Assembly (NCBI GenBank): GCA_021234155.1
Contig: JAJEKV010000011.1
Span: 15,289,255-15,353,254 of the forward strand
Origin: Isoetes taiwanensis
Taxonomy: Eukaryota; Streptophyta; Lycopodiopsida; Isoetales; Isoetaceae
Length of the DNA: 64,000 nucleotides
Direction of reading: 5' to 3'
A model generated the notes under the pieces. The model was not told where the DNA came from, did no database searches, and saw nothing but the letters and a program-made list of their open reading frames with translations. Of the stretch, positions 11,026 to 21,304 are shown in pieces. Each line of letters begins with the position of its first letter. Position 1 is the first letter of the stretch. The translations under genes were made by a program, and so were the position numbers.

Positions 11026-11580
11026 ACATTCAGGCACCTATGGTGGACCTATGGTGGAGACCTAGATCGATGCTATTGTCATCTTTGAAGGTAAGATTTG
11101 TGTGTTTCACCATTTTTGAGATCTCTTAATATTGTTATTCATTTCTTTTATTTCATTGTTCACACATTGTTTGGCGGTGAATTCAACCAATATTTGCGTG
11201 GCTTTTAATTTTTAACTCTATTAGAATGTGAAAGCTACTTGTTGTGTTGACAATCGATAAAACATTGACACATTTATTGCTTTGAAACAAGCTACAAAAG
11301 TTTCTCATGAGCAAACAAGTTGGAGAGGTTATTGTACAGGCAGTTGGTTTATTATTAGACACAATGAAATGGTGTATTCTCAAATTTAATATAATTGTTC
11401 AAGTGCATAATTTACAAATATGTTTAGTTTGGAGACTCCACTATTATAATAAATTAACATTATTAACATAAACACATAACACATATTGCTACATGTTTTA
11501 AATGTCTTTTATATTCTCACGTCTGCTTTTTTTTTATGGCCCGAAGGGCCAAAAACTTTTTTTAGTATAATAACCAACAC

Positions 11581-12007
11581 ATAACTACCATTGACATTAA
11601 TAAATATAACCATTGGATCCAACACATTTAAATTAAAATCCCCCTTAAACCCCCTTTGGTTTGGGTGCATATTCACCGCACACGGCGTGGGGCGGCGAGA
11701 GCCCTTATAATTGTATTTTGGACGTACGAAATCAACACCATATAGTATTTCGGTTGAAATCTTATAGTATTTTGCGAATCTTATTATACAGTATAGCAAA
11801 TCTTGTACTTGCATACCCCACAAACGAGGCATTTTACGTACGGTGTAGATTATGGAATAAGGGGCGAATATGCCAATCCGACAGCTCTCGATGCCCGGAG
11901 TCACCCCCCGTGTGAATATGCACCCAAACCAAAGGGGGTTTAAGGGGGATTTTAATTTAAATGTGTTGGATCCAATGGTTATATTTATTAATGTCAATGG
12001 TAGTTAT
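11581..12007. mobile_element. Fold-back MITE with 96-bp inverted repeats
   Basis: The left arm (11581-11676) starts ATAACTACCATTGACATTAA and the right arm (11912-12007) is its exact or near-exact inverse. They enclose a 235-bp centre with no gene. The arms include a C-rich run, so the element can form a 96-bp stem. The target duplication is unclear: a TA dinucleotide fits both ends but also falls inside the palindrome, so the superfamily is undecided between Tc1/mariner-like and a generic fold-back. Confidence 0.8.
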
Positions 12008-12164
12008 TAATATATAATTATATATGTTAAGATAATTCTGTCCCATTTTCGTGGAGCAGCGCCACTTGCTCTGTTCGTCATCGCTGTTCTACAAGCACCC
12101 TTGACACATATATTTCATGATGATGTATACATGTACAGTTTGACAGCATTCTTATTATTGCCAC

Positions 12165-12300
12165 GATTTTTCCCTTGAAAACCCTTTGCCGCGGGGTTTT
12201 TTTTAACCCGGACAGTTATAAGTTTGCTACGCTCCTTCTGGGTCCCATAGGCCGATTGGTCTCAGTGAACGATAAAAATCATTCTTTCTTTCTTTCTTTC
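12165..12300 (+). mobile_element. LINE 3' tail ending in a TTTC microsatellite
   Basis: The sequence GGGTCCCATAGGCCGATTGG near 12240, followed by GTGAACG.TAAAAA and then (TTTC)n, is closely similar to the end of a better-preserved LINE fragment at 26250-26385, which ends instead in (TATTC)n. It is a 5'-truncated insertion with no coding sequence left. Confidence 0.65.
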
Positions 12301-13865
12301 GACATCCTAGTGTTTTTTCAACCCTTTTTGGGTTGCCCCTAGGGGGGCAAACCCTCGTTTGTATGGGGTTGTGGCATATCCTGAGTATATACTGGAATAT
12401 ACTCAGAATATGTTGATGACTGCTAAAAACCGATTATAGGCTGTAAATGCCAGGTAGCTTTTGTTGCTAAACAGCCACTCACGAAACCGGCTAACCGGAG
12501 GGGCTCCTTTCCTCATCTTCTTGCTTGCTTGTAGCGTGGCATGCATTTTCCTCTGCCTTCCAAGATCGCGGCAGATATTAACTCTGCCTTCCATGATTTG
12601 CTTAGCTGAGAATCGAAGAAGAGCTCTCTTTGGCATAAATGGCTATAAAGTATTGTTACTATTTTGCCACCGTCACTGTTGGCATCCCCTATACCTGCAA
12701 CTTACCTGAACCAGTGGTCCCAGTTCTAAACCTAATCATGCAATGGGAAGCATTGGGGTTCCGAAATTATGGATTATGATCATGATGAAGCTACAATGTC
12801 TCTCGAAGCAGAGGTAATAAACTCAAACTTCTTTCTTGAATATTAATTTTAAGGAATAGGTCAAATTCAGCCTCACAGTCAAATTTATGGCGGATGGGCA
12901 GGGCATGTAACAAGTCGGCTTTAGTCTTGAAGCACTGGCAACATGCGGTAAACCAAGTCATCTCTCTTCAATGAATCATGCAAAGAATGAGTCTATATAC
13001 GTGATTTCTATTTCTTATGTCACAGTTAAACCACAACTGGTCTGTTACTTCCAGATATGCAGAGAATGAACCAACATACACGAATTCTGGTTTCTTATGC
13101 CACAAAAAAGCCACTAACTTACTATAGCTTCATTGACTCGCTTCTTCCACCCATCTTCTATGTAGTTGCAAATAAAATTGCTGTTTGCCAGAGATAGAAC
13201 CAAGAACTGAGACTCCCATGGCGTTGGCAACAGTTACAGAAGGATTGTTTAACATCATAAAGATCCAACAGCACAGCCAACATGATAAACAAAGTTGCGT
13301 ATTAAACGGGAGCAAATCATCGAAACGAGAGCGAAAGGAATATTCCTCAAAGATTCCTTTTTTTTTTTACAAAAAGGGGGTAAAATGAGGTTTAAAAAAA
13401 AAAAGATGCATGAAATTCTATTTTGACCCCCCCAAAAGTGACTAATTTTTTTGTGCAACGAAAGAATTGACTTTTTTAAAGTGTCATTTTTCTTAGCAAA
13501 TAGAATGTTGTTGAAGTATATTTTACGAGAGAAACCCTAATTTCAGAGGATAAAATATTTAACAAAAAATTGAAGTTAGTCCGTAACTGAAACTGTAGTA
13601 TTCTCAAAATTTGAAGATAGAATCTTCATATTCACATGCAAAATTCTGATCTTTTTTCTAAGACTCGCTTATGTGCAAAAGTATGAGGAGTGATGAAGGA
13701 AGGATCCGGGCGTCATCATGTTCATTTATGCCATCCTCATCACCTTCACTTCTTTCAATCTTTGTCACTAGAGGAAGTGCTTGAGTTATCTTCCTCATCA
13801 CTATCAACAGATGGTGTAGCATTGCCACCACCTTCTTCATCCTCTTCTTCGTAATTACAAGCTTT

Positions 13866-16339
13866 TTAAGCAAATTGATAGTCCTCCTCGGGCGTGAGAC
13901 GATTGTCAGATTTCAATTTAAAATCATAGCACAATATAGTCACGTCATTAAGGATCAGCTCATCCCTACAACCCACCTTCTTGGACTTTCTCCCTTTTCC
14001 TTGGCTTCTCATTTCTAACTCATATCTACCTTCAAAAGCATTTTCTGAGGTGTTGCAAGCCAATGAATCTTGAGTTTAGTGACTAAGCCTTCCTCCTTGA
14101 CCGTGTCAAGCACTTTTTGCTATCCAGAAAGGTCGACCTTTGTCATCCTCCTCAGTTGGAAGAGCAATTAGCATACCCTTGGTAATTTCTGTGATATTAC
14201 CTTGAGGCTCATTCCTGCGTCTTGGTCCGAGGTACATGACTCGATCCTCGTCTTCTTCTACTGCAGGTGCTAATGTAGCATTGCTTGGACCTGCTTGGTG
14301 CTGGGGTTGATGGAAGGTGTTAGGCCATCCAAATGGTTCTTGCAACTGTCTTAGAGCTATATTTTTCACAACAATTTTACGTTCGAAAGAAATTACTCCA
14401 CCACATCCGATCTTCTTCTAAGAAGTACTTAAAGCCTGAGGAAATTCCATTTTCAATGGCTTTTAAGGATGACTCTGAGGTACTTTTCTTCTACTTGGAC
14501 TCCTTAGGATTTTTGAGAGGAAGTTGCTCAGCACGTTCTATGAAGGAAGTGTCTGGAATATATTTAAGGAAGCGTAATCCCTCTGGTGGACTCCAGTCCT
14601 TAGTTGTAGTATACTTCTTCCCCTGTAAGAAACTCTGGCCATCCTTCAAGTAGAACTTGATATGATGTTGAAAGGTGAGATCATTCAACTTGTTCACATC
14701 TTGTTCTCTGTCTGAACGTTGAGAGAAAACAAACTCTCTGAAATCAGCAGTCTCTTTAAGAAGATCGACCACTGGAGTAGGAGTGTAAGAATCTTCAATA
14801 ATTCGAACTAAAGAAGGAAGACAGAAAGCCTTCTTCCTTCTAAGGCGCACAGAAAATCTGCTGAACATTTGGTCAATCTGATCATGAGTGTGTGCTACAA
14901 GTAAGAAACCGAGCTTCACTTTTCTAAAGATCCCTAGCTCCACTAACATGGCACAGTACGCAAAGAGTGTTTGATTCTTGTTTTCCCTTGTAGTATTGTC
15001 AAGTTGCAGATAAAGCACTGGCGGTAATTGCTCTTGCTCGCACAGGACCTTGTTAAGAATTGTGATTGTGAGGTTCGGGTCACCATGCAAGTTTGGATAC
15101 GTCAAAAATACTTTGCACTTTAGACTTCCTTTGAAGACCATAGCTCCTACAAGGTGGACCTTAACAAAACATTCCTCTGGCACATCTTTAGGAATGTTCA
15201 AGAAATGTGGTAGAGTAGTTTTTTTTTGGTCCATTCCATCAATCACAACAGACATATATTGCAGTGGACGTTCAAGAGCTTTTTTTCTGTGTTTGGCAAG
15301 CTTTCTTCTCTCTGCTTTGTTGTTCACGATGTCAGCAAGGTTTTGTTGCACAATATCTCGTAGAAGAAATAAGGTCAAAGCATTTTTTTTAAAACAAGTG
15401 AGAGATTGAAGAACATGAGCTTACTTCTTTTTCGACCTCTGTCTTTGCGGTTCTTTTGACTTTTTAATTACGCACACCTTGAGCAAAATGAGACATTCTG
15501 TGTCTCCTCGAATTTTCACTAAACCGAATTCACTTTTCCACATCCGGTGAAGTGTGAGTAAGAGATGTCTTTGAAGCCGAGTGCAAGTCTCTTTGTACTC
15601 ATTAAAAACATCTTTTTTGGTGATGTTATCAGTTAAATGATACATGTTGCTATTAGGCAGCTTCTCACATGTTTCTCTAAAATATTTCTCCATCCATGAC
15701 ACAGCAGCAAGGGCATGCATGGTTACAACTCTTCTTGGTCCACAATGATCATCAATTCTTTGGATTTTTGTCCGATCTTTTGTGTATTCTAGACATTCTC
15801 GGTGGACCCTAAACGGTGGACAACCATAAAGCATTTCTGGCAAACTTCTTGACGGTTAATGTAGTGCAAGAAGGTGTTGCGGTCTGGCCTTACATGATAG
15901 GCCAAGTAGGCATTCTGGTCAGCCAATGTCATTGAACTGTAGTTGTCTCTAATTGCTCGTAATTTAGACATGTTAAATTTGTTGATACAACCCAATGAGC
16001 AGCATTTACTTCTTAAAAGTCTTCTCATTTTATGCTCGTCCCATAAGGTTTCTTCTTCTTCTGAGAGGAGCATGCTCTCAAACTATAATCCACCTTGAAT
16101 TTCTTGGTGGACTGGCTAGAGAACGTGTAATCTCGTTGCACTTCGTTGGTGTCTTCATCTTCTGAAGAGAGTTCTACTCTGGGGGTGACCTCCTCCGCTC
16201 TTAGTGGTGTGCTTGTAGAGGAGAACAAACCACGGAAGTCAATGCGGATAAGGCGAGGTGCGGTTGTTGAATGAAGGAGATGGGCCAAAGATATGATGTG
16301 CCAAAGTTGTTGTAGCGTCTTCACGAGGAGTTCGATCAA
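13866..16339 (-). CDS. DUF7869-like transposase (RNase H-fold candidate), spliced or frame-damaged
   Basis: Read on the minus strand. 16339-16025 is an acidic/basic N-terminal part; 16073-15789 has the KCCSLGCI cysteine cluster; 15843-15421 carries YHLTDNITKKDVFNEYKET, a hallmark of this family. 15378-14491 (295 codons) is the core: VVIDGMDQKKTTLPHF (residues 44-59), VLYLQLDNTTRENKNQ (121-136) and FLLVAHTHDQIDQMFSRF (158-175), which match the conserved blocks of DUF7869 proteins. The Asp residues in IDGMDQ, QLDN and HDQID are plausible metal ligands of an RNase H-like nuclease. A GTAAGC donor near 15420 marks one intron. 14369-14106 ends with KGRPFWIAK, typical of the family's C-terminus, and 14063-13866 may continue it. 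Small shifts, for example near 15810, are either undetected introns or lesions. Transposase role is inferred from the bounded element it sits in. Confidence 0.78.
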
Positions 16340-16348
16340 ACATATCTC

Positions 16349-16868
16349 TTATAGCGGTGAAATTACGCAAACCCATGTGTCACCACGCTTTGTGTGAAGA
16401 GGAGTAGATGCTGCAGGGTCGTCTTCATTTGTAGTGAAATCGTGATGGGAGAAACGATGGAGAATCTCGCAGTCTTCAGAACGTGCTGTATTCTTGGCAT
16501 GTGTAAGTGAAGATGGAGAAACAACAAACGCGGCGGAGGTAGTCCGTTCAAAAAAATTTCTTTGGGTCAAGCCATTGTAGTGTCGGGGATGGTACAAATG
16601 GTGGTGGAAGATTGCTACGCGCAACAGGTGAGGGTTGGAAAGGTGGTGGCAGCCGTTTCCCTCTTTTGGACTTGGAGAGAGGGCTGGAAAGGTGGTGGCA
16701 GTCTACTAGTTCTTGGACTCTGAGTGTCTTCGAAGCAACAAAGACCTTGTCGAGGTAGGTGTTGAAGAAGCATCTCCGTCTTGTGTTCCATCCGGCAGAG
16801 GTACTTGGGCAAACAAATGGTGGTGGAAGTTTGTTCACGAAGCGGTTAACCATGTCAAACAACTGCAA
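16349..16868 (-). other. Possible 5' exon or leader of the transposase gene, with LPPPF repeats
   Basis: A 106-codon minus-strand frame (16868-16548) repeats LPPPF followed by Q/V and PSP three times, encoded by tandemly similar DNA words (GGTGGTGGCAG, GGTGGTGGAAG). A further frame follows to 16349. It could be a proline-rich N-terminal exon of the transposase or simply a tandem repeat in the leader. There is no similarity to help, and the exon borders are not clear. Confidence 0.35.
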
Positions 16869-16914
16869 AAAATTGTGGGCTTGTTACTAACTCACAAGTC
16901 GATTGGACTAATGA

Positions 16915-17003
16915 TATTCGAGAATACAAATGCTATTCTGGAATAGTATTTTGTGTGCAGCATTTGCCGTGTGTGTGCAAAGATGCTATTCCAGAATACA
17001 CTT
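16915..17003. promoter_or_regulatory. Isolated palindrome-core sites upstream of the transposase gene
   Basis: Three loose copies of the array core occur here: TATTCGAGAATAC (about 16917), TATTCTGGAATA (about 16933) and TATTCCAGAATACAC (about 16986), just upstream of the probable transposase 5' end. They share the TATTC..GAATA dyad but lack the CAAAG arms. Partial cores also occur near 17026, 17158 and 17714. Confidence 0.6.
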
Positions 17004-17249
17004 ATCCAGAGTGTTTGGACAAGACGTATTCCGCATCACATAGAAAAAGACAACTGACAGTGGCCTACCTTTAAAAAGGAAAATTCGAAATTTCTGTTCG
17101 TATTCCGCTTTCAGAGATTTAGTCGCCACCGAAATTCCGATCAATATACATTTGCTGTATTCCGATTTACATAGCGAAAAGAATGGACAGGTAAGCATGT
17201 AAAGTACATAGTACGTCTTTCTTTTGTTCTCTGATTTGCTTCTGTAGGC

Positions 17250-17525
17250 CAAAGTGTATTCCAGAATACACTTTGCCCATCTGGCAAAGACCAAAGTGTA
17301 TTCTGGAATACACTTTGCTTACTGGCCAAGTGCAAAGTGTATTCCGGAATACACTTTGCCCTTCGGGCGAAGAGCAAAGTGTATTCCGGAATACACTTTG
17401 CTCACTGGCAAAGGGCAAAGTGTATTCCGGAATACACTTTGCCCACTTTGCTCAATGCCGAAGTGTATTCCGGAATACACTTTGCACTTGGCCAGTAAGC
17501 AAAGTGTATTCCAGAATACATTGTG
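17250..17525. repeat. Palindrome array 1: seven 26-bp sites between the divergent genes
   Basis: Sites begin at 17250, 17292, 17333, 17375, 17416, 17459 and 17500. Each is a 26-bp palindrome of the form CAAAGTGTATTCC plus its inverse. The centre is CCGG, CCAGA or CTGG in different copies. Start-to-start spacing is 41-43 bp, close to four turns of B-DNA, so all sites face the same side of the helix. The spacers of about 15-17 bp differ, but spacer 2 (CTTACTGGCCAAGTG) and spacer 6 are exact reverse complements. The array lies between the 5' ends of the transposase and ParB-methyltransferase genes, where a shared control or partition region would be expected. Function is inference. Confidence 0.95.
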
Positions 17526-17917
17526 CTTGTAATTTTTAGAGCGCTTGCTTTTTTGCACTAAGATAACACACTTTTTAGCTGCAACATACCACTTTTTAGG
17601 TTAAAAATAACACTTTCGAGTCCAAATAAGGCACAAAAAAATGACTTAGAGTGACAATATTTTAGCTTGTTTTCCTGTCTTTTCTTGGCCTTCTGGGCAC
17701 AAGTTTAGTAAATGTTATTCTGGAATACAACTTTCGTTTGAATTTCTGTCTTCACAAGGTAGTTTTCAACGTTTCAGTGGCAGGGAAGAAGGAAGCAAGA
17801 AGGCTTCAAAAAAATCTCACAAGCCTAAGCGTCCACACCCTCGTAAGCACCGCACGACACGGACGTCCCCCCGCTATTTACGAATTTTCAAACGCAGCGG
17901 TTCGTGACCCGGTGCAG

Positions 17918-20900
17918 ATGGAAAATACAAAGACACCGATGTTTCATGCGTCCCAGAAAAGTGCTGGTAACAAAAGGTACGCCGACTCCGAGTTTGTTAA
18001 CCTTGGGACAATAAAAGATGTCTCTGAGGTTGCCGGACAAGGAGGTCGTGGGAGGCTTTCCTTCAAGACCTCCCAAGGCTTTATTGTTGTGGACATCGAT
18101 TCTTTAAAATTGTCGGTGTGCAACCACCGCAAGATCAGTACAAATTTTTTTCACACTACCGCTAAAACGAAGCCTGTGTTCATTAATTAGGCAGTTTGTT
18201 CCAAAGACAAGCGGTGGACTTTCCCGGTGAGTCCGAGCAATCAGATGGAGAAAGGTCACAATCACCACCTTCTGCTAGTTCTTCAGGGAGGTCATCAGAT
18301 AGAGGTTCTGAGGAACAAGACGAGGAAGAAATCAATCGCGGCACCAAAAACTTAGCAAGCCAAGGCAAACGATAGGCGCTAAAGAACCAAAGAAGCCGGA
18401 AGGTACAGGAGCTTGTGGTTGCCGACATCAGCGAGGAACAACCAAAAACGAAGAAGGGAAAGGGCAAGGCTCCTGGGGTGGCCATTAAAGAAAAGAAGGT
18501 GGACAAGACCTCAGAGAGGATGGAACAAATAAATCTTAACAAGTATGTTCAAGGGGTAATATACTTGCCAGTAACATCCATGAGGTTGCCACCAAAGAAT
18601 GAAGCTGGTGAGCGCCCCCTTCAGGTTCGAAAAATCTATGTTGACCACTTAAGAAACCTGAAAGATAGAATAAGGAGCAATCCCAATGCCCACGTTGCTC
18701 CAATTGTCGTTCTTGTTGACAGATCCCAATGCATGGACCCCAAGGACTATGACAGGGAAAATGCAGATACTTACATGCACTACGTCCTAGGGGGTAACCA
18801 CAGTTTTAAAGCAAGAAGGCAGTTGTACAAGGAGAAAAAGAACCCGAGATATCTTTACGTGCTTTGCTCATACCATTTTTCAAGGGCCCGACGATGAAGA
18901 AGCGAAGATCGTTGCCAACACGCATAATGCTGACAACGAGTACAAGCTTAAAATGAGCTTCGTGGACAAAATCAGGTTCATGCACAGGGAGTATATTATA
19001 TTCAAAGAAAAATATGGAGAAGAATTGAAGAAACCAGCAAAATCTCTAGAACTAAAGGAAGCGTGTGCTGTGGAGTGCTGCCTCAAATATGACGAGGCTA
19101 ACAAAAGGCAGTCTCTCATACCACATGACAACTGGTTTCAATTAGCCTTCAGAGACGGCAGAGTAAGTTTCTTTTGTATTCTGGAATACCCCTGCAACCA
19201 TCCCACTGACATTGCTTGTTACTGCGCAGATATGGGACCTGCAAAACGAAATATTTAGCATGTTTGAACGTGGTGAACTGAAAAGTAAAGGAAAGGTCGC
19301 CGAGAAGAAAAAGGGTTCTGACGTCCCTAAAAAGGAAATGACCATAACTGTGTGGAGAGAAATGCAGGGCTTTACAGACCTCGACATACTCGAAAGGCTT
19401 CTGCAGAAGGTTGTGGACAAAGAATTCACGCTTGAAGAAATGTCCAAAGAGCTGCACAAGTAAGAACTACAAAACATTCTTTCCCGTTTTTGTTAGTTTG
19501 GACGTAGTGTATTCCAGAATACACTACGTCTTAATTTGTAAAACAAAGTGTATTCCGGAATACACTTTGGCTTCGGAGTGTTAGCCAAAGTGTATTCCGG
19601 AATACACTTTAGCTTCAAGGAGGCAACCAAAGTGTATTCCGGAATACACTTTGGCCTTGGATTGTTAGTTAAAGTGTATTCCGGAATATACTTTAGCTTC
19701 GAAGGGTCAACCAAAGTGTATTCCGGAATACACTTTGGCTTGCATGCCTCGGCCACAGCGTATTCTCGAATACCCTTTGTTTACAAACTTTGAGATGCGT
19801 GTTCCAGTAAACCGTACTTCCTGTCGAGATGTTTCTTTTCCATGTTTTCGCCCTAATTTAACGTTTTTCTAATGTGGTTTTGTTTTACGTACCAAAAAAT
19901 GTCATCACATGTCAAACATGCTTGATGGAACAACTTAACGTTGACAGCTGGGACAGATGTAAAGAACTTTACCCCATCGCAACCTCGGACGAAAGGATAG
20001 TACAATACGCTCCTAATTTTGAAGGCTGGGTAAGTTTAAGAGTTTCTTGTTTTTGGGTTTCTTGTGTTACAAAGACGATTGTTTTGCAGAGTAAAAAGAA
20101 AAATAAGGACCTGCCGGAGGGCTTCATGCATCTTGTCGTGACAACGGTAGGAGGAGAGGACGCTATGACAAAGGCGTGTTTTGGACAATGAGCCCTCCGA
20201 GTACGAACGCTTTACAATGTTTGATCAAAACAACATGTTCTGTATAGTACACGGTGACTGCACCAAACTGGCCGAAACAATAAAGCTCCAAGATTTTACG
20301 TTGGTAGTAGCTGACCTTCCTTACGGATTCAAGCTCAAAGACAGCCGCTACGACGACCAGCCTTTTAAGAACTCTGAGTTTAATGCATTCCTCGACGGCA
20401 TAAAGAAGATTACCACGGCAAAACATTGGAGGTTGGTTGTATTTCACTCGAGCATGCAGGCCGGCCTTGTGGAAGCCAATTTCAAGACTCATTTTGGTTC
20501 CCCTACGCAAGCTGGTTATGAAAACATGGTTTGGTAAGCAATTATTCTGGAAAACGTTTCTATTCTGGAATACGTTAGGAGTTTCTATTCCGGAATACGT
20601 TTCTTTCTGCCTCTCTTATGTTTTTGTTCTTAAGGTACAAAACAAACATAAATTACCATGGCGGAGGCCCTAGACTGTTGAGTAAGGTCGAATATCTCCA
20701 CGTCGCTTACTGGAGTTTTGACGGAAAACGTATAATGGAACACTTCAACACGCCAGCCGCGCGTGCGAACTTTTCGAACGTGTTGGAGTTTCCAGCCGTT
20801 TTGCGTAAGCCGCAGGACCCTAGTGCACGCGAGGGAAGAATAGTGAATCACTATCGGCCACGGTTGGTTAACCATCTTCTGGACATGTTCTCACGTCCAG

Positions 20901-21304
20901 GAGATTGGGTGCTCGACGCATTTTCTGGCTCTGGTACAACTATTGCTTGCGCACTTAAGAAGGGCCGTAACTGTGTTGCCATTGATATTGATAAGGAGGC
21001 TGTCAGTTTCATCAAAATGAGGCTTTCTGCTTTACCAACTCTACCAGACGAGAATCAAGAGTTGGGGGCAAAGTCTAATTCTGATTTTGCTAAGATGACA
21101 TCTTCGGAAATACAGCCTCCCTTCACAAGCTCCTTGGATGACGAAGCTACTTTTGCAGAGCTGAAAGAAGTAGCTCTTGCTGCCTTACCAGAATTAACTA
21201 CTAACACTGAGAAGCCTAAGTCACCAGAAAAAGGTGAAAAGATAGCAACAGACCAAGCAGACAGCAGTAAGAAAAATGAAGAAGACTACAATTTAGATCT
21301 TTGA
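17918..21304 (+). CDS. ParB-like domain fused to beta-class DNA N6-adenine/N4-cytosine methyltransferase
   Basis: Exons with good GT..AG borders: about 18190-19162, 19230-19459, 19948-20029, 20090-20534 and 20635-21304; an upstream exon probably starts at ATG 17918. The first large exon has a Ser/acidic linker, then a ParB/Srx-like domain: VRKIYVDHLRNLKDRI, APIVVLVDRS, the signature LGGNHSFKARRQLYKE (18787-18834), and EEAKIVANTHNADNEYK. The C-terminal half is a methyltransferase: motif IV ADLPYG at about 20310-20327, then motif I DAFSGSGTTIACALKKGRNC at 20915-20974. The order IV before I defines the beta class (PF01555 type), usual in bacterial and phage enzymes; the tail is acidic/Lys-rich. 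The third residue before Tyr is Leu instead of the usual Pro of DPPY. Lesions: TAG at 18373 and frame changes near 18870 and 20175, which may be decay or assembly errors. A Lys/Arg-rich frame at 17780-17890 could be a nuclear-signal exon. Acts on DNA, presumably in the nucleus. Confidence 0.85.
19503..19779. repeat. Palindrome array 2: seven 26-bp sites inside an intron of the methyltransferase gene
   Basis: Sites begin at 19503, 19544, 19586, 19628, 19670, 19712 and 19754: exactly seven, 41-42 bp apart. The middle five follow the same CAAAGTGTATTCC-plus-inverse palindrome as array 1. The first is changed symmetrically on both arms (GACGTAGTGTATTCC and its inverse), a compensatory pattern that keeps the palindrome. 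The last is degenerate. Spacers often begin GCTTCGA or GCTTCGG. The whole array sits within the intron between the exons ending at 19459 and starting at 19948. Confidence 0.95.
20543..20598. promoter_or_regulatory. Palindrome-core sites in the last intron of the methyltransferase gene
   Basis: The 100-bp intron at 20535-20634 holds TATTCTGGAAAACG, TATTCTGGAATACG and TATTCCGGAATACG. A single TATTCTGGAATACC lies in the 19163-19229 intron. I find no good match to the core in the exons, so the sites are confined to non-coding DNA of the element. Confidence 0.65.

Noticed and set aside
11509-11997. 162-codon minus-strand frame
   Set aside because: It spans both arms of the fold-back MITE; its two ends are inverse translations of each other.
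17141-17558. Overlapping 78-92 codon frames full of CIPEYTL / VYSGIHF repeats
   Set aside because: They are translations of the palindromic array in several frames and on both strands, with no start, splice or similarity support. The same applies to 19493-19793.
17250-19779. CRISPR-like array (regular repeats with unique spacers)
   Set aside because: The repeats are full 26-bp palindromes in a eukaryotic transposon with introns, spacers are only 15-17 bp and partly mutual inverses, and there are no cas genes. A protein-binding array fits better.
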